A stretch of 64,000 bases of DNA from Tessaracoccus oleiagri. Its GTDB lineage: Bacteria; Actinomycetota; Actinomycetes; Propionibacteriales; Propionibacteriaceae. Both the position numbers and the translations under genes were made by a program. This document shows, piece by piece, positions 1 through 8,843 of the stretch. Positions within the stretch are counted from its first letter, which is position 1, and each line of letters starts with the position of its first letter. The stretch covers positions 124,001 through 188,000 of the forward strand of contig NZ_FNGP01000005.1 of the NCBI RefSeq assembly GCF_900103275.1. Direction: 5' to 3'. The notes under the pieces are model-generated. The model did no database searches, was not told the origin of the DNA, and saw only the letters and a list, made by a program, of their open reading frames with translations.

Positions 1-1654
1 CGAGCACCTGCTCGTCGGGTGCGATCCTGCCCTTGACGGCCTTCCCCTCCACGGTGACGCCCAGCCGATCGAGGCCACTCGGCCACGTCGCCCGTGGCGC
101 GAGCGGCACCCCGACCCGGTCCAGCGTCGCACGCGCCGATTCCATGCGCTCGACCGTGACGGTGGTGGGGTACCACGCCGCGGTGCAGACGTCACAACGG
201 CCGCAAGGAGCCGAGTGCGGATCGTCGAGCTGCTGCGTCAGGAACGCCATGCGGCACGACTCGCCGCGCTGGTAGGTGAGCATCGCCTCCTGCTCGGCGA
301 GGCGCGCGGCGGCGATCCGCTCGTAGCGCTCGCGGTCGTAGACCCACTGGCGGCCGGTGGAGACCCATCCGCCTTGCTCGTAGGCGACGGCCCCCTCGAC
401 GGCCAGCACCTTCAGCAGGAGTTCCAGCTGCGTCCGCCGCAGGTCGACCCGGGCCTCCAGTGCGGGCACCGAGAGGGGTCTTCCCGCCGAAGCCAACTCC
501 CCGAGCACCGCGTCGGCCCTCGCCTGCGTGGGCATCGCATTGGTGGCGAAGTAGTGCCAGATCTCCCGGTCCTCGGGCCCCGGCAGGAGGAGCACGTCGG
601 CGCTCTCCGTGGCGCGCCCGGCACGGCCCACCTGCTGGTAGTAGGCGACGGGTGAGCTCGGCGCCCCGAGGTGGACCACGAACCCGAGGTCCGGCTTGTC
701 GAAGCCCATCCCCAGCGCCGACGTGGCCACGAGCGCCTTGACCCGGTTGTCCTTCAATGCCTCCTCCACCTGCAACCGTTCGGCGGCGTCGGTCCGTCCC
801 GAGTAGGGGAGCACCTCGTGGCCCGCGGCGGCGAGGGCGGCGGCGGTGTCGTCGGCCGCGGCGACGGTCAGGCAGTAGATGATCCCGCTGCCCGGCAGGG
901 AGTCGAGGTGCTCGGCCAGCCAGGCCACCCTGCGCCACGTCGTGCCGAGGTCGAGCACGCCCAGCCGCAGGGACGCACGCGCGAGCGGACCACGGAGAGT
1001 GAAGACGCTGCGGCCCCCGGCGCCCATCTGCTCCTCGACGTCGGCCACGACCCGGGCGTTGGCCGTGGCCGTGGTGGCGAGCACGGGCACGCCGGCAGGC
1101 AGCTCGGCGATGAGGTCACGGATACGGCGGTAGTCCGGTCGGAAGTCGTGACCCCAGTCGCTGATGCAGTGCGCCTCGTCGATCACGAGGAGCCCCATCG
1201 CCGACACCAGCCGGGGCAGTTGCTCGTCGCGGAACCTGGGGTTGACGAGCCGCTCGGGCGAGACGAACAGCACGTCGACGGTGTCGTCGGCCAACTGCTG
1301 CTCGACGTCGCGCCATTCTGTGGCGTTGGCCGAGTTGATCGCGACGGCCCGCACCCCGGCGCGCTCGGCGGCGGCCACCTGGTCGCGCATCAGGGCGAGC
1401 AGGGGGGAGACGATGAGCGCCGGTCCCGCTCCGGCGCGCCGCTGGAGGAGGGCGGCGATGAAGTAGACGGCCGACTTGCCCCAACCCGTCCGCTGCACGA
1501 CGAGGGCGCGCTCCTTCCGGGCGACAAGCGCCTCGATGGCCTCGAACTGGCCGGGATGGAACTGCGCCTCCTCGCGTCCCGTCAGGCTCCGGAGGATTGC
1601 GAGGGCATCCTCGTGCAGGCTCGACGATCCGGGCATCCGGGGAGATTCAGTCAT
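1..1654 (-). CDS. RecQ-type ATP-dependent DNA helicase, 3' end beyond the window
   Basis: Superfamily 2 DNA helicase of the RecQ type, unwinding DNA in an ATP-driven way during repair or recombination. The translation read from the ATG at 1654 shows a Q-motif-like HPGQFEAI, a Walker A RTGWGKS near residues 55-61, a DEAH box followed by the RecQ signature CISDWGHDFRPDY, a helicase C motif with QVGRAGR, and a zinc-binding cysteine cluster (CRMAF, then CGRCDVC) close to the left edge. The frame stays open to base 1, so the C-terminus is missing. The gene lies 33 bp downstream of the ZIP transporter on the same strand and may be the last gene of a kup-ZIP-recQ operon. RecQ proper versus a close paralogue cannot be decided without the C-terminal HRDC region. 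Confidence 0.88.
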   Translation of the reverse strand, partial: MTESPRMPGSSSLHEDALAILRSLTGREEAQFHPGQFEAIEALVARKERALVVQRTGWGKSAVYFIAALLQRRAGAGPALIVSPLLALMRDQVAAAERAGVRAVAINSANATEWRDVEQQLADDTVDVLFVSPERLVNPRFRDEQLPRLVSAMGLLVIDEAHCISDWGHDFRPDYRRIRDLIAELPAGVPVLATTATANARVVADVEEQMGAGGRSVFTLRGPLARASLRLGVLDLGTTWRRVAWLAEHLDSLPGSGIIYCLTVAAADDTAAALAAAGHEVLPYSGRTDAAERLQVEEALKDNRVKALVATSALGMGFDKPDLGFVVHLGAPSSPVAYYQQVGRAGRATESADVLLLPGPEDREIWHYFATNAMPTQARADAVLGELASAGRPLSVPALEARVDLRRTQLELLLKVLAVEGAVAYEQGGWVSTGRQWVYDRERYERIAAARLAEQEAMLTYQRGESCRMAFLTQQLDDPHSAPCGRCDVCTAAWYPTTVTVERMESARATLDRVGVPLAPRATWPSGLDRLGVTVEGKAVKGRIAPDEQVL

Positions 1655-1687
1655 GCCCACCAGCGTGCCATGCGCGTCCGACAGTGC

Positions 1688-2434
1688 TCAGCCGAGCGCA
1701 TGGAGGCTGAAGGCGACGAGGAAGCCGATGCTGGCGATCAGCCCCGAGTACAGCGACGCCTCCTCGAAGGCCTCGGGCACCATCGTGTCGGTGATCATCG
1801 CCAGGATCGCGCCCGCAGCCAAGGCGTTGACGAACGCGATCGTCGTGGGGGCCGCGCCGTCGAGCAAGGCGTAGCCGGCGAGGGCCGCCAGCCCCGAGAC
1901 CACCGCGATGCCGCCCCAGATCCCGAAGACGTACGCGGGCGAGCGGCCGCCCTTCTTCATGCCGGCCGTGCTGGAGAGCCCCTCGGGCACGTTCGAGACG
2001 AACACCGCCCCGAGCATGGCGACGCTCAGGCCGCCTCCGGTCAGGAAACTGAGCCCGAGCACCATGGATTCCGGAATGCCGTCGAGCAGCGCACCGAGCG
2101 CGATGGCGGCCCCGCCTCCCTCGTCGGCACTGGGCTGCTGGCCACCGGAGCGCTTGCGGTGTCGCGCGCCGGCGCGTGCCAGGAGCACGTTGAACCCGAC
2201 GAACGCCACCGCACCGACGGCGAAGCCGAGCACGGTTGCGAGCACGCCGCCCTGGTCCACGGCCTCGAGCACCAGCTCGAAGGAGAGGGCGGAGATGAGG
2301 ACGCCGGCACCGAACGACATGACGACCGCAACGATGCGCCGCGGGACGTCCACGAACCAGGCGATGAGGCTCCCGAGGAGCAGGGCCGAGCCGGCGAGCA
2401 ACCCGGCACCGCCGGCGGCCAACCACTGGGGCAT
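1688..2434 (-). CDS. ZIP family divalent metal transporter
   Basis: Integral membrane protein of 248 aa that should import zinc or a similar divalent cation across the cytoplasmic membrane. About eight hydrophobic segments are visible. The family metal-site motifs are present: GIPESMVLG in the fourth-helix region and NVPEG a little later, corresponding to the conserved HNxPEG-like sequences of ZIP proteins. A His-poor, charged cytoplasmic loop (RHRKRSGGQQPSADEGG) sits between helices three and four, as usual. I chose the ATG at 2434, which begins MPQWLAAGG; the open frame continues upstream but only through the kup coding region. The start lies 22 bp after the kup stop, suggesting co-transcription. 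Metal specificity cannot be read from sequence. Confidence 0.88.
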   Translation of the reverse strand: MPQWLAAGGAGLLAGSALLLGSLIAWFVDVPRRIVAVVMSFGAGVLISALSFELVLEAVDQGGVLATVLGFAVGAVAFVGFNVLLARAGARHRKRSGGQQPSADEGGGAAIALGALLDGIPESMVLGLSFLTGGGLSVAMLGAVFVSNVPEGLSSTAGMKKGGRSPAYVFGIWGGIAVVSGLAALAGYALLDGAAPTTIAFVNALAAGAILAMITDTMVPEAFEEASLYSGLIASIGFLVAFSLHALG

Positions 2435-2456
2435 GAGGTCTCCGCCCGCCCGCGCG

Positions 2457-4451
2457 TCAGATCTCGACCCGGCCGCCGATGACGACCGAGCGTTCGCGGG
2501 GGAGGTGGAACACGGTCGTGCGATCGGCAGAGTTGCGTGCGAGCCAGAGGAAGACCGCCCGCTGCCAGCGAGGCATGGTCGGCTCGTCGCGCTTCGTGAG
2601 TCGGAGGGTGGAGATGAAGTAGTGCGCGTCGGACTCCTCCAAATCGATGACCTCCTGTGACTTGTCCCGGGCCCAGTCGAGCGCCCGGGGGACGTGCTGG
2701 CTGTCGTTGAAGCCGACGTGGTAGCTGATGTGGATGATGCCGTCGTCCAAGTAGCCGAGGTCGTCCACCACGGCACGATCGACGTGGCGGATGTGCGGCA
2801 CGTTCTCGTTCACGATCGTGACGATGGCGATCCGGTCGTGCAGGACGCGGTTGAACTCGACGTTCTGGCGCAGTGCCAGCGGGATCGTCTCCTTGTTCGA
2901 GTGCGGGAACACGGCGAGGCCGGGCACCCGCGGTAGCGCCCGCCGACGCATCTCCTCGATGAACTCCGACAGGGATCCTTCCGCCTCGCGGCGCCGCTCC
3001 TCAACGATGCGCGAACCCGAGCGCCAGGTCAACATCACGGTGACGACCGCGCCGGCGACCGCCAGCGGCAGCCAGCCGCCGTGGAGGAGCTTGGCCATGT
3101 TGGCGGCGAAGAAGACGGCCTCCACTCCGAGGACGAGGACGACAGCGGCAGCGATCTTCCACACCGCCACCCCCCAGACCAGACGGGCGAGCACGAGGAA
3201 GACGCCCATCTCGATCAGGAGGGTGCCGGTCACCGCGAGCCCGTAGGCGCTGGCCAGGGCCTCCGCGCTGCGGAAGACCAGGATCAACGTGGCGATACCG
3301 ACGAAGAGGATCCAGTTGATGGATCCGATGTAGATCTGGCCGCCCTCCTCCTTCGACGTGTGTTGCACGTTCAGCCGGGGGAGCAGTCCTGCGCGCACTG
3401 CCTGCCGCGACACGGAGAAGGCCCCCGAGATCACCGCCTGGGACGCGATGATCGTCGCCATGGTGGCGAGGACGACGAGCGGGATCCGGGCCCACTCGGG
3501 CGCCATCAGGAAGAAGGGGTTGGCCGCGGTGGCCGGGTTGCGAAGGATCTCGGCGCCCTGGCCCATGTAGTTCACCATGAGTGCCGGGAACACCAGCAGG
3601 AACCAGGCCAGGCGGATCGCGCGCGGTCCGAAGTGGCCCATGTCCGCGTACATGGCCTCGACGCCCGTCACGGTGAGGACCACCGCCCCGGCGGCGATGA
3701 AGGCGATGCCTGGATGGCTGAACCCGAACACCAGCGCGTGGTGCGGCGAGACCGCCCAGAGGATCTCGGGGTTCCGCAGGACGTGGGGGATCCCGAGTGC
3801 CGCGAGCGTGACGAACCAGATGGCCATGATCGGCCCGAAGAACCGCCCGACGTGGCCGGAACCGAATCGCTGCACCGAGAAGAGGCCCGCGAGGATGACC
3901 AGAGACAGTGGGAGCACGATCGAGTGGAAGCGTTCGTCGACGACCGAGAGTCCCTCGATCGCCGACATCACGGAGATCGCGGGTGTGATCAGGCTGTCGC
4001 CGTAGAACAGGCCTGCGCCGACGACGCCGAGGATCAGGGCGCCGGCCACCGTCTGCGGTCGCCGGCCCAGGTGGCGGCGCAGCAGCGCCACCAACGAGAG
4101 GATGCCTCCCTCGCCGTCGTTGTCCGCCCGCATGATCAGTGCCGCGTACCCGTACGAGACCACGATCGTCACCGCCCAGAACACCATCGAGACGACCCCG
4201 AACACGTCCTCCCGGGACGGCTCCACCGCGTTGTGCTCCGCGCTGAAGACCGTCTGCAGCGCGTACAGGGGGCTGGTCCCGATGTCGCCGAACACCACGC
4301 CCAGCGCCGCCAGCGCCAGCGCCGCCAGCGCCTTGGGGTTCCTCGCCAGCCGCTCCGACGCGGTGGGCGGCGTCAACGCGTCGGCCTGCGCCGGGGTGAT
4401 CGGGAACTCGGGGCCGGCGGCCGTCGCGGCCGGGTCGCGCCTGCTGGCCAT
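2457..4451 (-). CDS. kup: Kup potassium uptake protein
   Basis: KUP/HAK/KT family potassium/proton symporter in the cytoplasmic membrane, 664 aa, a normal length for the family. The conserved first helix GVVFGDIGTSPLYAL is present, followed by about twelve hydrophobic helices and a hydrophilic C-terminal domain (roughly the last 180 residues) containing ALRQNVEFNRVLHDR. The start at 4451 (MASRRDP) is preferred over an in-frame ATG 12 codons upstream because GGAGGAGGT lies four bases before it. ZIP and recQ genes follow on the same strand at short distance. A terminator hairpin separates the gene from the glycosyltransferase upstream. I see no structure resembling a c-di-AMP riboswitch in the 89-bp leader region. 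Confidence 0.95.
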   Translation of the reverse strand: MASRRDPAATAAGPEFPITPAQADALTPPTASERLARNPKALAALALAALGVVFGDIGTSPLYALQTVFSAEHNAVEPSREDVFGVVSMVFWAVTIVVSYGYAALIMRADNDGEGGILSLVALLRRHLGRRPQTVAGALILGVVGAGLFYGDSLITPAISVMSAIEGLSVVDERFHSIVLPLSLVILAGLFSVQRFGSGHVGRFFGPIMAIWFVTLAALGIPHVLRNPEILWAVSPHHALVFGFSHPGIAFIAAGAVVLTVTGVEAMYADMGHFGPRAIRLAWFLLVFPALMVNYMGQGAEILRNPATAANPFFLMAPEWARIPLVVLATMATIIASQAVISGAFSVSRQAVRAGLLPRLNVQHTSKEEGGQIYIGSINWILFVGIATLILVFRSAEALASAYGLAVTGTLLIEMGVFLVLARLVWGVAVWKIAAAVVLVLGVEAVFFAANMAKLLHGGWLPLAVAGAVVTVMLTWRSGSRIVEERRREAEGSLSEFIEEMRRRALPRVPGLAVFPHSNKETIPLALRQNVEFNRVLHDRIAIVTIVNENVPHIRHVDRAVVDDLGYLDDGIIHISYHVGFNDSQHVPRALDWARDKSQEVIDLEESDAHYFISTLRLTKRDEPTMPRWQRAVFLWLARNSADRTTVFHLPRERSVVIGGRVEI

Positions 4452-4500
4452 GGGGACCTCCTCCACGGGCCGGGGCAACCGGTCCACCTAGAAGTGTCCC

Positions 4501-4535
4501 GCCGCGGGGACCCCTGCGCAAGGGGTCCCCGCGGC
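4501..4535 (-). terminator. Hairpin terminator after the GT4 glycosyltransferase
   Basis: Perfect 15-bp stem (4501-4515 with 4521-4535) and a 5-nt loop (GCGCA), six bases beyond the stop codon of the glycosyltransferase. There is no clear U-tract, so it may act through stem strength or with Rho, which is common in high-GC actinobacteria. It separates the glycosyltransferase from kup. Confidence 0.7.
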
Positions 4536-4540
4536 CGGGG

Positions 4541-5656
4541 TCAGGCGGCGGTGGTGAGCCGCTTGGCGACCGTCCCGCCCTCACCGATGACCCTGCGGAA
4601 CACGCGCTCGTAGCCCGAGGCCATGACCGGCAGGTCGAACCTCGCCAAGGCGTCCGCCCGGCAGTCGGCGGGTCGGATCTCGTCGAGCCGCGCCACGGCG
4701 TCGACCAGGCCCTCCACGTCGCGCGCGATGAAGCCGTTGTGCCCGGGCCGGACGATCTCGGGAACGGATCCCCGGGGGGTCGCGACGACCGGCGTCCCGC
4801 ATGCGAGCGCCTCCGCCATCACCATGCCGAAGGGCTCCTCCCACTGGATCGGGAAGACCAACGCCGCGGCGTTGGCGTACAACTCCCGCTTGAGCAGGGA
4901 ATCGGCCTCACCGACGTAGTCCGTGTCCGGGCCCAGCAGCGGCCGCACCCTGCTCTCGAAGTACTCCCGCTCCCGCTGGTCGTTGAGCTTGCCCGCCAAC
5001 ACGATCGGCCGCCCGCTGCGCCGCGCCACCTCGATCGCGAGGTCCGGCGCCTTGTCCGGGCAGAAGCGCCCCATCCAGAGCAGGTAGTCGGACTTGTCGG
5101 GGTTGAAGGGGAACGAGGCGACGTCCACGGCATTGTGGACCATCCCGGCCCAGTGCAGGTCGGGCGCTTGCCGACGCTGAGCCTCCGAGATCGCCACGAG
5201 TTCGACGGTGGCGCCCAGCCGACGGTAGTAGTCGCCGTTCGGCCCCGCGACCGGACCGTGGGTGGTCACGACCGTCGGGCACTTCCGGGCCGGTGCCGAC
5301 AGCGGCCCCGCCGCCGAGTTGTCGTGGATCACGTCGAGGTCCAGATCGGAAAGGGCCGCGTGCGCCTCGGCGGCGTTCACGAGCTCCGGCATCACGTCGT
5401 GGCCGAGCAGTTCGTAGGGAGGCTCCTCGTAGACCTGGACGTAGCGCTGGGCCGCGGTGCCCGGCTCGCCGGACGCCACCAGGGTGACGTGGTGGCCGCG
5501 CGCCACCAATTGGTCGACCACCGCGGCGACAACGGCCTCGGTGCCGCCGTAAGCCTTCGGCGGGATGCAGTACCAGGGGGGCGCGACCACGCCGATGCGC
5601 AGCGAGTCACCGTCGGTGTGCAGTGCGTCGAACGTCGGTTCGGTGATGAGAGACAT
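4541..5656 (-). CDS. GT4-type glycosyltransferase, probably glycogen/glucan-related
   Basis: GT-B fold glycosyltransferase of 371 aa. The N-terminal half has the glycine-rich acceptor-side motif PPKAYGGTEAVVAAV, and the C-terminal half has the nucleotide-sugar site: LLWMGRFCPDKAPD, then EEPFGMVMAEALACGTPVV with the family's two glutamates eight positions apart. The start at 5656 (MSLITEP) has GGAGGT about five bases upstream; an ATG six codons earlier has no such site. The gene is divergently transcribed from a glycogen-debranching-type enzyme and shares a 150-220 bp intergenic region with a palindrome, so a role in alpha-glucan or stress-related sugar metabolism is a reasonable inference. 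Sugar donor and acceptor are unknown. Confidence 0.8.
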   Translation of the reverse strand: MSLITEPTFDALHTDGDSLRIGVVAPPWYCIPPKAYGGTEAVVAAVVDQLVARGHHVTLVASGEPGTAAQRYVQVYEEPPYELLGHDVMPELVNAAEAHAALSDLDLDVIHDNSAAGPLSAPARKCPTVVTTHGPVAGPNGDYYRRLGATVELVAISEAQRRQAPDLHWAGMVHNAVDVASFPFNPDKSDYLLWMGRFCPDKAPDLAIEVARRSGRPIVLAGKLNDQREREYFESRVRPLLGPDTDYVGEADSLLKRELYANAAALVFPIQWEEPFGMVMAEALACGTPVVATPRGSVPEIVRPGHNGFIARDVEGLVDAVARLDEIRPADCRADALARFDLPVMASGYERVFRRVIGEGGTVAKRLTTAA

Positions 5657-5724
5657 GCGCGACCTCCAAGTCATGCGAAGTGCTGTGGCAGGTACAGCCT
5701 TTCCGTCGTGATGTGCGTCGATGC

Positions 5725-5752
5725 GGTTGCCATACCTGCAACCACAGTTGTA
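5725..5752. promoter_or_regulatory. Candidate operator between GT4 and the debranching-enzyme gene
   Basis: GGTTGC (5725-5730), seven bases, then GCAACC (5738-5743) is a perfect 6-7-6 inverted repeat. A third half-site, GTTGTA at 5747-5752, follows. The 6-7-6 geometry equals that of the HspR-type repeats upstream of hsp20 at 9631-9676, although the sequence differs. The site lies in the divergent promoter region of an operon that ends in a MerR-family regulator gene, so autoregulation is plausible but unproven. Confidence 0.45.
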
Positions 5753-5879
5753 ACTTTATGCCTAACACTGGCAGGAAGATATCTCTAGTCCGCCGCAGGA
5801 GGTCATCATCACACCGCCCGAGGTCACCGCGCCGCAGGAACGGCACAGCAGCCACACCCGCCCGCGTGGGATCAAGCCC

Positions 5880-7967
5880 GTGTTCCAGCCGAAGACGCAG
5901 GTCACCCTCGTGGAGGGGTCCACGTTCTGCGTCTCGGGCACCAACGGCGACATCACGCCGCACCACAGCGACGGACTGTTCGTCCACGACACGCGCGTCC
6001 TCTCGAAGTGGCAGTTGCGCGTCGACGGCGCCGAGGTGGAGCCGCTGTCGCACATCCCCGCCGAGCCGTTCGAAGCCCGCTTCATCGGGCGCCTGCCGGC
6101 GCGCCCCGGCAACTTCGAACCCACCCTGATCGTGGAACGCCACCGCATGATCGGCACGGGGCTCCGCGAGGACATCACCATCCACAACCACGGCCAGGAG
6201 CCGGCCGGGGTCGACGTGGCACTGCACGTCGAGGCCGACTTCGCGGACCTCTTCGAGGTGAAGGAGCGGCGGCCACCACGGGCCCTCGACGTCGACAGTT
6301 CGGCGGACCAGGGCGGCCTGACCCTCGCCCTCCGCTCGGGTGGTGAGGGTCAGGAGCGCAGCCTCCGGGTCGCGGCGCGGGGCGCGAGGACGGTGCCGGG
6401 GGCGCTGTTGTTCCAGGCGATCGTCCCGGCCGGCGGCGCCTGGCACGTCACCGTCGAGGCCCGCCCCTCGGTGGCCGGAAGCGAACTCACGCAGTCGTTC
6501 CCTCTCGAGACGCCCTTGGAGCAGGCCGAACCGGCCCGTCGGATGCGCGACTGGCGCGACCAGGTGGCGGACATCGCGGTTGAGAACACGGTGCTCTCGC
6601 TGTCCTTGGAGACCAGCCTCCGCGACCTTGGCGCACTGCGGATCTCCGACCCCGCCCATCCGGAGGACGACGTGGTGGCGGCCGGGGCGCCGTGGTTCAT
6701 GGCGCTGTTCGGTCGCGACTCGCTGCTCACCAGCGCGATGCTCATGCCGTTCGCCCCCAGACTCGCGATGGGCACCCTCCGCACGCTCGCGCGGCTGCAG
6801 GGCACCGAGGAGAACCCCATGAGCGAGGAGCAGCCCGGCCGCATCCTGCACGAGGTCCGGCTCGGCACCGACGCGTCACTGGCCCTCGGCGGTGAGCGCG
6901 TCTACTACGGATCCATCGATTCGACGCCCCTCTTCGTCACCCTCGTCGGCATGGCCCTTCGCTGGGGCGTCCCCCCCAGTGAACTGCTGCCGCTGAAGCC
7001 CGCGGTGGACGCCGCCGTTGCGTGGCTGGGCCGCTACGGCGACCTCGACGGCGACGGCTTCGTCGAGTACCGCCGCACCAGCGACCGCGGCCTGCTGAAC
7101 CAGGGCTGGAAGGACAGCGGAGACTCGATGGTCCACCGCGACGGCCGGCTCGCGGCCCCTCCGATCGCCCTCGCTGAGGTGCAGGGCTACGCCTACGCCG
7201 CGATGCTGGCAGCCGCCGACCTCGAGGAGGTGCTCGTCGGCAACGCCTCGGCGGCGGCAGAACTCCGCGCTCGCGCCGCGCGGCTGCAGGAGCGTTTCCA
7301 CGAAGCCTTCTGGATGCCCGACGAGGGGTTCTACGCGCTCGCCCTGGACGCCGACAAAGCCCAACTGCGGTCCGTCGCGTCGAACGTCGGGCACTGCCTG
7401 TGGACCGGAATCATCCCCGACGAGACCGCGGGCACCGTCGTCGAACGGCTCCTGGCGCCCGACATGTTCACGGGCTTCGGCATCCGCACGCTCTCCTCGC
7501 ACGCGAGGCGGTTCAACCCGGTGAGCTACCACAACGGCTCCGTGTGGCCGCACGACACGATGCTCGGCGCGTCCGGCATGGCGCGCTACGGCTACAAGGA
7601 CGCCGCGATGACGGTGGTCGAGGGACTGCTCGACGCGCTCGAGTCCTTCCGCGGGCGACTGCCCGAGCTGTTCTGCGGCTTCGACCGGGCCCACCAACCC
7701 GCGCCCGTCCCGTACCCGACGTCTTGCTCCCCGCAGGCCTGGGCGGCGGCCGTGCCGTTCGAGATGCTGCGCACGGCGATCGGGCTCGAGGTGGACGTCG
7801 TGCGGGGCAGGTGCCACGTCGAGCCCACACCTCCGGTCATCGGCAGCGTCGGCCTCACCGAACTGCCGGTCGGCAGGGACCTGGCCAACGTGCGGGCGGA
7901 CACCGCCCAGTGCGTCATCGACGGCCTCCCCGACGAGGTCGAGCCCGCCGTGAGGCGGGCCTCATGA
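5880..7967 (+). CDS. Glycogen-debranching-type amylo-alpha-1,6-glucosidase
   Basis: Cytosolic glucan hydrolase of about 695 aa. The N-terminal beta-rich domain begins QVTLVEGSTFCVSG and continues with GLFVHDTRVLS, typical of the bacterial glycogen-debranching N-terminal domain. The C-terminal (alpha/alpha)6 domain carries GRDSLLTSAMLM, QGWKDSGDSMVHRDG and NGSVWPHDT, the conserved region of amylo-alpha-1,6-glucosidases. It probably releases branch-point glucose from glycogen or a related glucan. The GTG at 5880 is the first conventional start, but the reading frame is open from 5766 and an AGGAGGT at 5797-5803 precedes two ATC codons (5805, 5808), so the true N-terminus may be about 24 residues longer. 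The stop overlaps the start of the MerR gene (ATGA). Confidence 0.82.
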   Translation: MFQPKTQVTLVEGSTFCVSGTNGDITPHHSDGLFVHDTRVLSKWQLRVDGAEVEPLSHIPAEPFEARFIGRLPARPGNFEPTLIVERHRMIGTGLREDITIHNHGQEPAGVDVALHVEADFADLFEVKERRPPRALDVDSSADQGGLTLALRSGGEGQERSLRVAARGARTVPGALLFQAIVPAGGAWHVTVEARPSVAGSELTQSFPLETPLEQAEPARRMRDWRDQVADIAVENTVLSLSLETSLRDLGALRISDPAHPEDDVVAAGAPWFMALFGRDSLLTSAMLMPFAPRLAMGTLRTLARLQGTEENPMSEEQPGRILHEVRLGTDASLALGGERVYYGSIDSTPLFVTLVGMALRWGVPPSELLPLKPAVDAAVAWLGRYGDLDGDGFVEYRRTSDRGLLNQGWKDSGDSMVHRDGRLAAPPIALAEVQGYAYAAMLAAADLEEVLVGNASAAAELRARAARLQERFHEAFWMPDEGFYALALDADKAQLRSVASNVGHCLWTGIIPDETAGTVVERLLAPDMFTGFGIRTLSSHARRFNPVSYHNGSVWPHDTMLGASGMARYGYKDAAMTVVEGLLDALESFRGRLPELFCGFDRAHQPAPVPYPTSCSPQAWAAAVPFEMLRTAIGLEVDVVRGRCHVEPTPPVIGSVGLTELPVGRDLANVRADTAQCVIDGLPDEVEPAVRRAS

Positions 7968-8290
7968 GCAGAAGGCACGACGCCACCGGCTCACCGCCGG
8001 AACTCCACGCCGATCAGCCCTTCTACACGATCGGCCAGGTGGCCGAACTGCTGGGCATCCAGCCGGCGGCTCTGCGGCGGCTCGACGAGCTCGACGTCGT
8101 CTCCCCGGGCCGGTCGTCGGGCGGCCAACGACGCTACTCACTGAACGAACTCGCCAGCCTCCGGGAAGTGCTGGAGCTCACGGGCGAGGGCGTGACCCTG
8201 CCCGGCGTGCGCCATGTGCTGCACCTGCGCCGCAGGGTGGCCCTCCTCGAGGCAGAGTTGGCGGAGGCGCGGCTCAGGCTGGGGGAGTAG
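7964..8290 (+). CDS. MerR-family regulator, HspR-like
   Basis: Short MerR-type DNA-binding protein, 108 aa. The winged helix-turn-helix begins FYTIGQVAELLGIQPAALRRLDEL and continues VVSPGRSSGGQRRYS. The segment GVTLPGVRHVLHLRRRVALLEAE resembles the corresponding part of HspR, the actinobacterial repressor of heat-shock genes, more than metal- or drug-sensing MerR proteins; there is no cysteine for metal binding. It ends in a short coiled-coil-like helix. The start overlaps the stop of the debranching enzyme by four bases, so the two are translationally coupled. HspR-type inverted repeats lie in front of hsp20, 1.3 kb downstream. That this protein binds them is an inference. Confidence 0.82.
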   Translation: MSRRHDATGSPPELHADQPFYTIGQVAELLGIQPAALRRLDELDVVSPGRSSGGQRRYSLNELASLREVLELTGEGVTLPGVRHVLHLRRRVALLEAELAEARLRLGE

Positions 8291-8302
8291 GAGTGGCGCC
8301 CA

Positions 8303-8842
8303 TCACGCGGGCGCCGGCGGCATGACCTGGAAGCCCGGGTCGCCGGGGCGCAGCGACGAGTTGCGTACTTCCAACAGTTCGAGGCCGGACCGCTCGGCCA
8401 GTCCCTCACCGAAGGCCCGCATCATGCGGTCGTGGTTCCACACGAACATCGGCCTCGCCACCGGGGCCGCTGCCGACATCCAGCGCTTCGGCGTGGACAC
8501 GAGCCAGGTGAAGGCGAGCGTGGCGACGGCCTCCGGCCCACTTCCCAGTTGGAACCGCCCGACGCCGATGAGGTCTCCGGTCGAGGTGATGTCGATGCGC
8601 CTGGGGCGGTCCACGAACTCGACCTCGATGGTGTAGACAAGTCCGTAGCCGGCCGGCGCGCGGACGGTGCTGCGGATCGACGACCCGAGCCCGTCCGGGC
8701 CGGTGGCGGGCCTGAGCACCTCGATCCGCTTCAGCCAGGACCACCAGGCCGGCCACTGTTCCACGTCGACGAGCGGCTCCCACAGGCGTTCCGGGTCGCC
8801 CCGGAACCGGTACTCGCTCAGGAAGTGGTACTGCGCCGGCAT
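8303..8842 (-). CDS. SRPBCC-fold (polyketide cyclase/START-like) protein
   Basis: Protein of 179 aa with the START/Bet v1-like pattern: an N-terminal RFRGDPERLWEPLVDVEQWPAWW, followed by alternating beta-strands (GYGLVYTIEVEFVDRPRRI) and a C-terminal helix. Members of this superfamily bind small hydrophobic ligands, but the ligand here is unknown. The reading frame extends further upstream, but only across the coding region of the VOC gene; the ATG at 8842 lies one base after that gene's stop, so translation is probably coupled. It forms a small leftward operon with the VOC protein and perhaps the DUF4031 gene, sitting between the MerR and hsp20 genes. Confidence 0.72.
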   Translation of the reverse strand: MPAQYHFLSEYRFRGDPERLWEPLVDVEQWPAWWSWLKRIEVLRPATGPDGLGSSIRSTVRAPAGYGLVYTIEVEFVDRPRRIDITSTGDLIGVGRFQLGSGPEAVATLAFTWLVSTPKRWMSAAAPVARPMFVWNHDRMMRAFGEGLAERSGLELLEVRNSSLRPGDPGFQVMPPAPA

Positions 8843-8843
8843 C

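Noticed and set aside
671-2482. A 603-codon open frame on the + strand.
   Set aside because: It runs antisense to the RecQ-type helicase and ZIP genes and has the composition of a shadow frame; both antisense genes have clear family motifs.
4452-4540. A c-di-AMP riboswitch before kup.
   Set aside because: Only the terminator hairpin of the upstream gene is present in the 89-bp gap.
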